In this document: piece after piece, positions 1 through 7,461 of the stretch
Layout of the letters: each line of letters opens with the position of its first letter
Numbering within the stretch: the first letter of the stretch is position 1
DNA from: an uncultured Clostridium sp.
GTDB lineage: Bacteria > Bacillota > Clostridia > TANB77 > CAG-508
Direction of reading: 5' to 3'
Length of the DNA: 17,767 nt
Assembly: GCA_946498265.1 (NCBI GenBank)
Contig: CAMMNR010000018.1
Span: 1-17,767, forward strand
Position numbers and translations under genes: made by a program
The notes under the pieces: model-generated
The model's database searches: none
What the model was told of the DNA's origin: nothing
What the model saw: only the letters and a program-made list of their open reading frames with translations

Positions 1-1082
1 CAGGAGCAAGGAGAGGAGTAATACACACACCACATGGAGATATACAAACACCAGTGTTTATGCCAGTTGGAACACAAGCAACAGTAAAATCTATGACGCC
101 AGAAGAACTAAAAGAAATGGTAGGAGCACAAATAATATTATCAAATACATATCATTTATACTTAAGACCAGGAAATAAAATTGTAAAAGAAGCAGGAGGA
201 CTTCACAATTTTATGAAATGGGACAGACCAATACTTACAGATAGTGGAGGTTTTCAAGTATTTAGTTTAGGAGATCTAAGAACAATACATGAAGAAGGTG
301 TAGAATTCAAATCACATTTAGATGGAAGTAAACATTTCTTTTCTCCAGAATCAGTTATGGAGATTGAAGAAGATTTAGGAGCCGATATAATAATGGCTTT
401 TGATGAATGTTGTCCATATCCATCTACATATGAATATACAAAAAATTCTATGGAAAGAACTACAAGATGGGCAAAAAGATGCAAGGAAGCTCATACAACT
501 ACAGATAAACAAGCTTTATTTGGAATTATACAAGGTGGATTTTATAAAGATCTAAGAAAACAAAGTGCAGAAGATTTAGTTAAATTAGATTTACCAGGAT
601 ATGCAATAGGAGGAATAAGTGTAGGAGAACCAAAAGAAGAATTTATTGATATTCTAGGATATACAACACCACTTATGCCAAAAGATAAACCTAGATATTT
701 GATGGGAGTAGGAACACCAGATTATCTAATAGAAGCGGCAATGGCTGGTATAGATATGTGTGATTGTGTATTACCTACAAGAATTGCAAGAAATGGAACA
801 GCAATGACATGGAATGGTAAAGTTGTAGTAAGAAATGCAACATATGAAAGAGATTTTACACCATTAGACCCAGAATGCGATTGTTATACATGTAAAAATT
901 ATACAAGAGCATATATAAGGCATTTAATAAAGGCAAATGAGATTTTAGGTGTCAGATTATTGTCGATTCATAACCTAAGGTTCTTGACTAATTTAATGGA
1001 AAAGGTTAAAATAGAAATAGAGAGAGATAATTTAGGAACATTCAAAGATGAATTCTACAAGAAATATGGGTATATAAAATAG
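1..1082 (+). CDS. tgt: Queuine tRNA-ribosyltransferase (tRNA-guanine transglycosylase), 5' end outside window
   Basis: The enzyme exchanges guanine 34 in the anticodon of Asp, Asn, His and Tyr tRNAs for a queuosine precursor base, in the cytoplasm. The reading frame is already open at base 3 and continues upstream of the GTG at 54: translated bases 3-56 give GARRGVIHTPHGDIQTPV, the usual N-terminal part of the family. The true start therefore lies before the window, probably 15-20 codons away. About 359 residues are visible. The base-binding and general-base motif DSGGFQ is at 240-257, the nucleophile motif IDMCDCVLPTR follows near 750, and the zinc site is CDCYTC near 877-894 plus the His of SIHNL. 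All key residues look intact. The frame ends in TAG at 1080-1082. The next gene starts 16 bases downstream, so the two are probably co-transcribed. In many bacteria tgt is followed by yajC/secDF; here it is not. Confidence 0.97.
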   Translation, partial: GARRGVIHTPHGDIQTPVFMPVGTQATVKSMTPEELKEMVGAQIILSNTYHLYLRPGNKIVKEAGGLHNFMKWDRPILTDSGGFQVFSLGDLRTIHEEGVEFKSHLDGSKHFFSPESVMEIEEDLGADIIMAFDECCPYPSTYEYTKNSMERTTRWAKRCKEAHTTTDKQALFGIIQGGFYKDLRKQSAEDLVKLDLPGYAIGGISVGEPKEEFIDILGYTTPLMPKDKPRYLMGVGTPDYLIEAAMAGIDMCDCVLPTRIARNGTAMTWNGKVVVRNATYERDFTPLDPECDCYTCKNYTRAYIRHLIKANEILGVRLLSIHNLRFLTNLMEKVKIEIERDNLGTFKDEFYKKYGYIK

Positions 1083-1098
1083 TAAAGGTGGTATATGT

Positions 1099-2592
1099 AT
1101 GAATTTAATTGAAGAAAGTTTCCAAACAAAGGAACAAAAGAAAAAAAGTAGAGCTAAATTAATAGTTTTAATATCAATAGGAGTTACTTTATTAATTATA
1201 ATAGGAATAAGTATATATTTAGCTTATGTGCAATCAACAATGTTAAGATTAACATTAGACGGAGTATCAAATGAAAAATTAAAAGATTTATTAGTGATAG
1301 AAGAAGATGGAACGATATATATGCCAATAAGACAAGTAGCAGAATATTTTGGATATGATAGTTTTGGCGGAGAATATAGTGCTAAATCAGAATCTACAAA
1401 TAAATGTTATGTGCAATCAGAAAATGAAGTTGCAAATTTTTCTTTAGGTTCTAATAAAATATATAAACTTGATTTATCAAGCGAAGATGAAAATTATGAA
1501 TACGTATATATAAAACAGCCAATAAAAGCAATTAGTGGTCAATTATATGCAACAGAAGAAGGAATAGAACAAGGATTTAATGTTAGTATTGATTATAATA
1601 AAGACACAAATCGAATAACAATATATACATTACCATATTTGATAAATGGATATAGTTCATATGTTTTAGATTATGGATATACACAAATAAGTGAATTATT
1701 TGTAAATCAAAAAGCAGTGCTAAATAACATGTTAGTAGTTTTACAAGAGAGTACAGGTGAACAATATGGCGTTATAGATACAGAAGGAAATACTATTTTA
1801 GAACCTAAATATGATAATGTTACATATATACCAGAAACAGGAGATTTTTTAGTAGAAAGTAATGGCAAGGTAGGAATAATATCTAAAGATAAAGAAACAA
1901 AGGTCCAAATTACATATGACAGCATAGAATTGATGGACAAAGATGCAGGATTATATGTAGCCGAAAAAGACAAAAAGTTTGGAGTAATAGATGTAAGAGG
2001 AAATATAAAAATATACATTGAAAATGATGAAATAGGAATAGATTCAACAAAATTTACAGAAAACGATATAAAAAATAAATATTTATTAATGGATAATTTA
2101 ATACCAGTAAGACAAGGAGAATACTGGGGATTATATAACAAAAATGGTAACAAAGTAGTAGAATTTGAGTATGATAGTTTTGGATATATAGCTTCAAATA
2201 ATAAAAATGCAACAAATTTATTAGTAATACCAAATTATAATGTTTTAGTCGCATGTAAAGATAATAAATATACATTAATAAATTCAGCAGGTGAAAAATT
2301 ATTTGAACCAAGAGCAGATGATATTTATATGACAATAAGTGGAGGGGCAACACATTATTATATAGCTGTAAATGACAGAACATGGGATGCAGAAGAATTT
2401 TTAGATCAAATAGGTGTAAGACCTATAACAAATACAAATTCAAATACTACAAATGAAAGTGGAGAGAATAATACAAATTCAACAAATGATACAAACTCAA
2501 ATGAATCAAGTGATGAAACTCAAAATCAAAATGTAGTAGAAGAAGATAACCAAGAAAATAACAACCAAGATAATAATAGTGAAGAAAATTAG
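1099..2592 (+). CDS. Membrane-anchored extracytoplasmic protein: copper-amine-oxidase-N-like domain plus WG repeats
   Basis: 497 residues. The ATG at 1099 is preceded by AAAGGTGG (1084-1091) at good spacing. A short, very basic cytoplasmic N-terminus (KEQKKKSRAK) leads into one transmembrane helix at about residues 21-43. There is no cleavage motif, so this is a type II anchor with the bulk outside. Residues about 60-90 (VIEEDGTIYMPIRQVAEYFGYD-like) resemble the copper amine oxidase N-terminal / stalk domain common in Firmicute surface proteins, which usually has no oxidase activity. From about residue 220 to 420 there are roughly five degenerate WG-type beta repeats: YGVIDTEGNTILEPKYD, VGIISKDKETKVQITYD, FGVIDVRGNIKIYIE, WGLYNKNGNKVVEFEYD and YTLINSAGEKLFEPRAD. 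The last 55 or so residues are a low-complexity Asn/Ser/Thr/Glu tail, probably disordered. The function is unknown; I infer a scaffold or sensor at the cell envelope. It is not clearly part of the polysaccharide locus, because the palindromic element and a promoter separate them. Confidence 0.85.
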   Translation: MNLIEESFQTKEQKKKSRAKLIVLISIGVTLLIIIGISIYLAYVQSTMLRLTLDGVSNEKLKDLLVIEEDGTIYMPIRQVAEYFGYDSFGGEYSAKSESTNKCYVQSENEVANFSLGSNKIYKLDLSSEDENYEYVYIKQPIKAISGQLYATEEGIEQGFNVSIDYNKDTNRITIYTLPYLINGYSSYVLDYGYTQISELFVNQKAVLNNMLVVLQESTGEQYGVIDTEGNTILEPKYDNVTYIPETGDFLVESNGKVGIISKDKETKVQITYDSIELMDKDAGLYVAEKDKKFGVIDVRGNIKIYIENDEIGIDSTKFTENDIKNKYLLMDNLIPVRQGEYWGLYNKNGNKVVEFEYDSFGYIASNNKNATNLLVIPNYNVLVACKDNKYTLINSAGEKLFEPRADDIYMTISGGATHYYIAVNDRTWDAEEFLDQIGVRPITNTNSNTTNESGENNTNSTNDTNSNESSDETQNQNVVEEDNQENNNQDNNSEEN

Positions 2593-2600
2593 ATGGAGGG

Positions 2601-2648
2601 ACGTTCCTTTAATCCCTAATTTTAGGGAAAGGGGACGGACCTTTTTTT
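2601..2648 (+). terminator. Possible Rho-independent terminator formed by the left arm of the palindrome
   Basis: Just after the stop codon at 2592 the left arm can fold by itself. GTTCC pairs with GGGGAC (with one G-U), and TCCCT pairs with AGGGA around an AATTTT loop. A run of seven T at 2642-2648 follows after GGACC. The T run is several bases away from the stem base, so this is not a textbook terminator. Its place directly behind the last gene of the tgt unit favours a termination role. Confidence 0.4.
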
Positions 2649-2780
2649 ACCATTTTGGGGACGCGTCCAAAAAGGGAATTTTTATAAGCAATTTGATATT
2701 TAGCTTTTATTTTTATGCTAATTAAACAAAAGTATTATATATAAATTTTAATAATTACTCGGTTAACATTACAGAATAAA

Positions 2781-2855
2781 TAAATTCTAAAATTATCAAG
2801 CAGGCACCTCTCAAAGCGAGTTTGAGATTCTCCTACTTGATAATTTTAGAATTTA
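2781..2855. repeat. Core hairpin of the intergenic palindrome
   Basis: A perfect 20-bp stem (2781-2800 with 2836-2855) is topped by an internal loop, a 3-bp AGG/CCT stem, a second internal loop, and a 7-bp stem TCTCAAA/TTTGAGA (2809-2815 with 2821-2827) closing on the five-base loop GCGAG. The structure is regular enough to form as RNA or as single-stranded DNA. No T run follows it on either strand, so it is not an obvious terminator. Whether it is transcribed is unknown. Confidence 0.7.
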
Positions 2856-3065
2856 TAATATTCTTCCATTCACATTCATAATTATTAAAATTTATATATA
2901 ATACCTTCGTTTTTTATTATGCTGAAATTTCTTAGAAAATTAAAATATGGTTAGTGTAAATTAAAAATTCCCTTTTTGGACGCGTCCCCAAAATGGTAAA
3001 TTTTCAAAGGTCCGTCCCCATTATCCCGAAAATTAGGGATTAAAGGAACGTCCCTTTTAAAAAAG

Positions 3066-3094
3066 TTGACAAAATACAAAAAAATAAGTATTAT
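3066..3094 (+). promoter_or_regulatory. Sigma-A-type promoter of the polysaccharide locus
   Basis: A perfect -35 TTGACA (3066-3071) is followed after 17 bases by TATTAT (3089-3094). An overlapping TATAAT at 3092-3097 would have 20-base spacing. It lies 11 bases after the palindromic element and 38 bases before the first start codon of the locus. Confidence 0.7.
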
Positions 3095-3132
3095 AATTAT
3101 ATTATAAAGGCAAAAGGAATGGGGGGAAAATA

Positions 3133-4116
3133 TTGAAAGAAACAGTAGATATTTTATTAGCAACATATAATACAAACCCAATATATTTAAAAGAACAAAT
3201 AGACAGTATATTAAACCAAACATACAAAGAAATAAGATTAATAATAAGTGATGATTATTCAGAAACTTCAAAACAAATAAAAGAAATATTAGAAGAATAT
3301 CAAAAAAAAGATAATAGAATAAAGATATTTAATCAGGAAAAAAATATAGGATATATAAAAAATTTTGAATTCTTATTACAAAAATCACAATCAAAATATA
3401 TTATGTTTTCAGACCATGATGACATTTGGTATGAAAACAAGGTAGAAAAAAGTTTAAAAGAATTAAAAGAAAAAAATGTAGATTTAGTATATTGTAATGC
3501 AAAGCAAATAAATGAAAATGGACAAGTAATACATGAAAACTATTTCAGATACAAAAATATGCCACTAATAAATAGTAAAAGCCACTTGGCAATATCACGT
3601 TGTATAGGAATAGGATGTTCACAAATATTTACAAAAGAAGTTAAAGAAAAAATGCTTCCATTCAAAGAAAATGTTATGGCACATGATTGGTTAGCATCAT
3701 TTATTGCAAATGAAAATAGAGGCATAACATATATTGAAGAACCATTATTAGAATATAGATTACACAATTCAAATGTATTTGGAGGAAGAAGTTTAGCTCA
3801 AAATTTAGCTAAATGGAAAGAAAAGAATGGTAAAAGTTATAATTCGTATTTAAAATATAGAAAAGAAAAAGTTATAGATATGGCATATTTAGATGGTGCT
3901 AAGATGTGTGTTTCCTATAGTAAGGATGAAAAAAATAAACAATTTTTAGAAAATTTGATTAAATATTACGAAAAATTAGAACAATGTAAATATATAAATT
4001 TTCATTTTATTAAATATTTTAAATTTTTGGCAGGCAAGAATTTATTTAAAAAGATTATAAAGGAATTTGTTATCTTTCATTTTCCTATTATTGGATATAT
4101 AACTTTTAAAATGTAG
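3133..4116 (+). CDS. Family 2 glycosyltransferase (rhamnosyltransferase-like)
   Basis: 327 residues. It is a cytoplasmic inverting GT-A enzyme that probably adds one sugar to a lipid-linked polysaccharide precursor. The start is a TTG at 3133, chosen because the protein then begins MKETVDILLATYN, matching the start of the paralogue at 5091 (MEKTIDILMATYN). No in-frame ATG is available, and a G6 tract (3121-3126) sits just upstream in the ribosome-binding position. The nucleotide-sugar site runs through LLATYN (residues 8-13) and SDD (39-41). The metal-binding DXD equivalent is SDHDDIW (93-99), where the subfamily usually has SDQDDVW. HDW (184-186) and YRLHNSNV are further signatures of the RgpB/GacC-type group. 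The C-terminal 60 residues are basic and hydrophobic, suggesting membrane association. It is the first gene after the main promoter. Donor and acceptor sugars cannot be read. Confidence 0.88.
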   Translation: MKETVDILLATYNTNPIYLKEQIDSILNQTYKEIRLIISDDYSETSKQIKEILEEYQKKDNRIKIFNQEKNIGYIKNFEFLLQKSQSKYIMFSDHDDIWYENKVEKSLKELKEKNVDLVYCNAKQINENGQVIHENYFRYKNMPLINSKSHLAISRCIGIGCSQIFTKEVKEKMLPFKENVMAHDWLASFIANENRGITYIEEPLLEYRLHNSNVFGGRSLAQNLAKWKEKNGKSYNSYLKYRKEKVIDMAYLDGAKMCVSYSKDEKNKQFLENLIKYYEKLEQCKYINFHFIKYFKFLAGKNLFKKIIKEFVIFHFPIIGYITFKM

Positions 4117-4133
4117 AAAATTGTAGTTTTGAA

Positions 4134-4162
4134 TTGACAAAAAGGGCTTTTGAATATAGAAT
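4134..4162 (+). promoter_or_regulatory. Internal promoter in front of the ABC export permease
   Basis: Consensus-like TTGACA (4134-4139), a 17-base spacer, then TAGAAT (4157-4162). It lies in the 93-base gap between the first GT2 gene and the true ATG of the permease at 4210. It would let the transporter and everything downstream be expressed independently of the first gene. Confidence 0.6.
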
Positions 4163-4192
4163 ATACCATAGATAAAAATGTGAGTAAAATTA

Positions 4193-4200
4193 AGAGAGGA
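4193..4200 (+). promoter_or_regulatory. Ribosome binding site deciding the permease start
   Basis: AGAGAGGA lies 9 bases before the ATG at 4210. It favours that ATG over the in-frame TTG at 4150, which overlaps the spacer of the internal promoter and has no ribosome binding site. Confidence 0.6.
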
Positions 4201-4209
4201 AAACAATTT

Positions 4210-5001
4210 ATGGAATTTATAAAGACAGTAATAAAAAACAGAAAATTGGTATGGCAATTAGGAAAAAATGATTTTAAAAATAGATTTGCAAATACAAGTT
4301 TAGGAAGCATATGGGGGTTTTTACAACCTTTTGTATTCATGTTTACATATGTTATTGTATTCCAATATATATTAAAAACAGGTAGTAGCGGAAATGACCC
4401 ATATATAGTATGGTTTTTACCAGGAATGGCTATGTGGCAATGTATAAATGATACAGTTATGAATGCCAGTTTATCAATAAGAACATATAGCTATTTAGTA
4501 AAAAAAGTAGTATTTCCTGTGGACGTGATACCAATTATTTCAATAATAGCAAGTAGTTTTGTAGGAATATTCCTATTTGTAATTTCAATTATAGTTGGTT
4601 GTGTATATCACTATATACCAAACTTTTTACAAATAATATATATAATAATAGCAGGATATGCATTTTTAATAGCTTTTACAAGATTTACATCCGCGATTGC
4701 TACATTAGTTCCAGATTTTGCAAATTTATTAGGAATAATGATGCAATTATTTATGTGGTTTACACCAATTGTATGGAATTTATCAATGCTTTCAAATCAT
4801 CCAACAATATTAGCTATAATGAAATGCATGCCATTTACTTATTTGGTATCTGGATTTAGAGATAGTTTTATTGAAGGTAATATTATAACAGAACAAAATG
4901 GAATCTTTACTATAGCTTTCTGGATAATTACAATAGTAATGTTTTTATGGGGAAATTATATATTTAAGAAAAACAAAAAAGATTTTGCAGATGTTTTATA
5001 G
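4210..5001 (+). CDS. Polysaccharide ABC exporter, permease subunit (Wzm/RgpC/TagG type)
   Basis: 263 residues from the ATG at 4210, beginning MEFIKTVIKNRKLVWQLGKNDFKNRFANTSLG. This is the typical amphipathic interface helix and LGxxWGFLQP entry of ABC-2 polysaccharide exporters. Six hydrophobic segments follow: FVFMFTYVIVFQYIL, a segment near VWFLPGMAMWQ, the IIPIISIIAS/FLFVISIIVG region, IIYIIIAGYAFLIAF, MMQLFMWFTPIVW, and the last near IAFWIITIVMFLWG. The signature MWFTPIVWNLSML and the PFTYLVSGFRD stretch are characteristic. The subunit forms the membrane channel for undecaprenyl-linked polymer. Its partner ATPase is encoded at 6106, unusually separated by a GT2 gene. In streptococci the equivalents are RgpC/GacD with RgpD/GacE. 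The length is normal for the family. Confidence 0.93.
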   Translation: MEFIKTVIKNRKLVWQLGKNDFKNRFANTSLGSIWGFLQPFVFMFTYVIVFQYILKTGSSGNDPYIVWFLPGMAMWQCINDTVMNASLSIRTYSYLVKKVVFPVDVIPIISIIASSFVGIFLFVISIIVGCVYHYIPNFLQIIYIIIAGYAFLIAFTRFTSAIATLVPDFANLLGIMMQLFMWFTPIVWNLSMLSNHPTILAIMKCMPFTYLVSGFRDSFIEGNIITEQNGIFTIAFWIITIVMFLWGNYIFKKNKKDFADVL

Positions 5002-5022
5002 TACAAATATATAAAGAGAGTT

Positions 5023-5090
5023 AGGTTAAAAAATAATAAAATTTAATTCTTTTCCAACCAATTTGTGTCAAGAAAGGAATGTAATTAAAA
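5023..5090 (+). repeat. Leader repeat copy 1, upstream of a GT2 gene
   Basis: The non-coding stretch before the ATG at 5091 closely matches the stretch before the ATG at 14593. In the last 45-50 bases about 42 positions are identical by eye, with 4 substitutions and a few gaps. Shared blocks are AACCA, ATTTGT, AAGGAATGT and ATTAA. Similarity fades upstream and does not enter the coding regions. The element includes the Shine-Dalgarno sequence (GAAAGGA, 5072-5078). Confidence 0.6.
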
Positions 5091-6086
5091 ATGGAAAAAA
5101 CAATTGATATCTTAATGGCAACATATAATGGAGAAAAATACTTAGAAGAACAAATAGAAAGTATTCTAAATCAGACATATAAAAACATTCGATTAATTAT
5201 TTCTGATGATGAATCAAAAGATGGTACAAGAAAAATATTAGAAGAATATGAAAAGAAAGATAATAGAATAAAAGTATTTTACCAAGAAAAGAATCTAGGA
5301 TATGTGAAAAACTTTGAATTTTTACTAAAACAAGTTGAAAATGATATATTTATGTTGTCAGATCAAGATGATGTATGGTTACCAGAAAAGGTAGAAAAAA
5401 GTTATAAAATTTTACAAGAACAAAATGCAGATTTAGCATTTGGTGATTTAGAAGTTGTAGACGAGAACTTAAAAACATTATATCCATCTTTTAATGATTT
5501 TATGAAATTAAGCAGAAAAATAAAAAAATATATAAATAGTTATAAAGTAAATTATTTATATTGTTGTGTAACAGGTTGCACAGTAATACTAAGAAAAAAA
5601 TGGATTTCAAAAATAATACCTATTCCAGAAGATTCTAAGCACTTGATACATGACCATTGGATTGGAATTATAATAGGAGTAAACAATGGAAAAATGGCAT
5701 ATATCCCTGGAAAATATATCAAATATAGGCAACATGGAGACAATCAAGTAGGAACAGAGAAAATTTCACACAAATTTAAAAAGCTAGAACAGGTTAGAGA
5801 ACTTTTTATAAATGTAAAGCTAGGAGTATTTGGTACTTATGTAAAAAATGAGGATAGATTTCCAGATGAAATAAGAAAGCTAAATAGGGAAGCTTATGAA
5901 TATTTTAAAATGTTAGAAAAAAAGAAAAACTTTAACTTTAAAAAATGGGGAGTTTTCCATGAACTATATAAAACAGAAACTTTTATGTACTATATAGAAA
6001 ATTTTTTGATTATGAATATGCCATTTTTGGCAAGAGGATTATTTAATATAAGATATGCTTGTTTAAAAATGATTGGGAAGAGATAA
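5091..6086 (+). CDS. Family 2 glycosyltransferase (rhamnosyltransferase-like), paralogue of the gene at 3133
   Basis: 331 residues. ATG at 5091, with GAAAGGA upstream inside a conserved leader. The GT-A fold has MATYNGEKYLEEQIESILNQTY at the N-terminus, SDD at residues 38-40, SDQDDVW at 90-96 (metal and sugar-nucleotide binding) and HDHW at 187-190, then YRQHGDNQV. The first 115 or so residues are about 60 percent identical by eye to the protein at 3133, while the C-terminal halves differ. This suggests a duplication with a changed acceptor domain. The gene sits between the two ABC exporter subunit genes. It presumably extends the exported chain from the cytoplasmic face. The sugar specificity is unknown. 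Confidence 0.9.
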   Translation: MEKTIDILMATYNGEKYLEEQIESILNQTYKNIRLIISDDESKDGTRKILEEYEKKDNRIKVFYQEKNLGYVKNFEFLLKQVENDIFMLSDQDDVWLPEKVEKSYKILQEQNADLAFGDLEVVDENLKTLYPSFNDFMKLSRKIKKYINSYKVNYLYCCVTGCTVILRKKWISKIIPIPEDSKHLIHDHWIGIIIGVNNGKMAYIPGKYIKYRQHGDNQVGTEKISHKFKKLEQVRELFINVKLGVFGTYVKNEDRFPDEIRKLNREAYEYFKMLEKKKNFNFKKWGVFHELYKTETFMYYIENFLIMNMPFLARGLFNIRYACLKMIGKR

Positions 6087-6093
6087 AATTCAC

Positions 6094-6100
6094 AAGGAGG
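6094..6100 (+). promoter_or_regulatory. Ribosome binding site deciding the ATPase start
   Basis: A full AAGGAGG ends 5 bases before the ATG at 6106, which fixes that start. A longer in-frame reading from 6073 would overlap the preceding gene and has no such site. Confidence 0.75.
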
Positions 6101-6105
6101 AAGCT

Positions 6106-7449
6106 ATGGACAAACAGCAAAATGCAAGAGTAAAAGATAAAAAACAAGGTGATGTAGTAGTAAAAATAGAAAAACTATGTAAAAATTATAAAATGTTTGA
6201 TAGAAAAACAGACAGACTAATAGAAGCAGTGATTCCAGGAATAGAAAGGCATAAAGTTTTTAAAGCTTTAGATGGATTGGATTTAGAAATAAAAAAAGGC
6301 GAAGTTCTAGGAATATTAGGTAAAAACGGAGCAGGAAAGTCAACATTATTAAAAATGATTACAGGAGTTGTTACACCAACAAGTGGAAAAATTGATATAA
6401 ACGGAAAAATAAGTTCTTTACTAGAATTGGGTGCAGCTTTTAATATGGAGCTTACAGGAATAGAAAATATATATCAACATGGACAAGTAATGGGACTTTC
6501 AAATGAAGAAATCGAAAAGAAAAAACCTGAAATAATTGCTTTTGCAGATATTGGAGACCATTTATATCAACCAGTTAAAACCTATTCATCAGGTATGTTT
6601 GCAAGATTAGCATTTGCATGTGCAATAAATGTGAATCCAGATATTTTGATTGTAGATGAGGTCTTGTCAGTTGGAGATATGGCATTCCAATTAAAATGTT
6701 TTAAAAAATTTGAAGAATTCAAGGAAAATGGGAAAACAATATTATTTGTTACGCACAGTGTATCAGATATATTAAAAAATTGTACAAGAACAATTATCAT
6801 TGATTCTGGTAATAAAATATTTGACGGGAGTGTAAAAGAAGGAGTAGAAAGATATAAAAAAATTATTGTTGGAATTGATGAAGATATAAAAAAACAAGAA
6901 ATACAAGAAGAAAAAATAGAAAAAAATAAAGAGGAACAAAGTAAATCTAAAAATAGAGAAACTTGGAAGGAACATTTTACAGAAAATCCAAATATTGTAG
7001 AATATGGAAATAAACAAGCTGAAGTAATTGATTACGGAATATTTGATAAAAATAACAATTATTTACAAATGATAGAAAATGATAAAGAAATTGTACTAAA
7101 ATCAAAGATATTATTTAATAATACTGTAAAGAGTCCTATTTTTACAGTAACGGTTAAAGATTTTCATGGTAATGATATTTGTGGGACAAATACTTTGATA
7201 GAAAAGATAGATACAGGAGAGTACAAAAAAGGAGAGGTAGTGGAAGTTGAATTTAAACAAAAATTACCGTTAGCAGCAGGAAAATATACATTGTCATTTA
7301 GTTGTACTCATTTTAGCTCACGAGGAGAATTAGAGGTTTTAAATAGAAAGTATGATGCTTTATTAATAGAAATTTTATCTACAAAAGACTATGTAGGATT
7401 AATTACACTTGATTCGGAAATAACTATAAATAAAATAGAAAATAAATAA
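6106..7449 (+). CDS. Polysaccharide ABC exporter, ATPase subunit with C-terminal carbohydrate-binding domain (Wzt/RgpD type)
   Basis: 447 residues from the ATG at 6106. It powers export of the lipid-linked polysaccharide through the permease encoded at 4210. Residues 1-250 form the nucleotide-binding domain: Walker A GKNGAGKST (about 72-80), the family hallmark SSLLELGAAFNMELTGIENI after it, signature SSGMF (about 161-165), Walker B ILIVDE (about 180-185), and the switch His in VTHS (about 217). A highly charged Lys/Glu linker (about 257-290) joins it to a beta-rich C-terminal domain of about 155 residues, with TVTVKDFHGNDICGTNT and AAGKYTLSFSCTH. This matches the Wzt C-terminal domain that in E. 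coli O9a binds the modified non-reducing end of the polymer before export. The extra domain implies that transport depends on recognising a finished or capped chain. Confidence 0.93.
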   Translation: MDKQQNARVKDKKQGDVVVKIEKLCKNYKMFDRKTDRLIEAVIPGIERHKVFKALDGLDLEIKKGEVLGILGKNGAGKSTLLKMITGVVTPTSGKIDINGKISSLLELGAAFNMELTGIENIYQHGQVMGLSNEEIEKKKPEIIAFADIGDHLYQPVKTYSSGMFARLAFACAINVNPDILIVDEVLSVGDMAFQLKCFKKFEEFKENGKTILFVTHSVSDILKNCTRTIIIDSGNKIFDGSVKEGVERYKKIIVGIDEDIKKQEIQEEKIEKNKEEQSKSKNRETWKEHFTENPNIVEYGNKQAEVIDYGIFDKNNNYLQMIENDKEIVLKSKILFNNTVKSPIFTVTVKDFHGNDICGTNTLIEKIDTGEYKKGEVVEVEFKQKLPLAAGKYTLSFSCTHFSSRGELEVLNRKYDALLIEILSTKDYVGLITLDSEITINKIENK

Positions 7450-7461
7450 GAACGTGGGTGA

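Larger units (their letters stand above)
2598..3054. repeat. Nested inverted-repeat (palindromic) element, REP/MITE-like
   Basis: This element fills most of the 540-base gap between the WG-repeat gene and the polysaccharide locus. Seen directly: 2598-2623 is the perfect reverse complement of 3029-3054 (26 bp), and 2646-2684 of 2962-3000 (39 bp). Between those two blocks the arms also share the GGGGACGGACCTTT core, with small indels. Further in, 2732-2757 pairs with 2879-2904 (26 bp perfect) and 2781-2800 with 2836-2855 (20 bp perfect). The outer arms are much more GC-rich than the surroundings and contain smaller palindromes such as GGACGCGTCC. G-rich cores of this kind (GGGGACGGACC, GGGACGTTCC) resemble REP sequences mobilised by REP-associated tyrosine transposases in Firmicutes; that assignment is inference. 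No transposase and no convincing target-site duplication were found. No gene is supported inside it. Confidence 0.85.

Noticed and set aside
2598..3054. Complete insertion sequence or CRISPR array in the intergenic block
   Set aside because: There is no transposase frame and no clear target-site duplication. The repeats are inverted and paired around one centre, not direct and evenly spaced.
3121..3126. G6 tract before the first GT2 gene as a phase-variation switch
   Set aside because: The tract is short and lies outside the coding region. It can act as a Shine-Dalgarno-like sequence, and slippage there would not shift a reading frame.
2951..3271. Open reading frame on the minus strand across the palindrome's right arm and the first GT2 gene
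   Set aside because: It is a translation of inverted-repeat and promoter DNA plus the reverse strand of a clear GT2 gene. It has no recognisable motif and an implausible Leu/Phe/Ile-rich composition.
4150..4209. TTG start 20 codons upstream of the permease ATG
   Set aside because: It has no ribosome binding site, overlaps the internal promoter, and adds residues that do not belong to the family. The ATG at 4210 with AGAGAGGA fits better.
4599..4859. Second-frame open reading frame inside the permease gene
   Set aside because: It is a shadow of the permease in another frame, with no ribosome binding site and no family resemblance.
6073..6105. Longer N-terminus for the exporter ATPase overlapping the previous gene
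   Set aside because: A full AAGGAGG lies inside this extension, 5 bases before the ATG at 6106.
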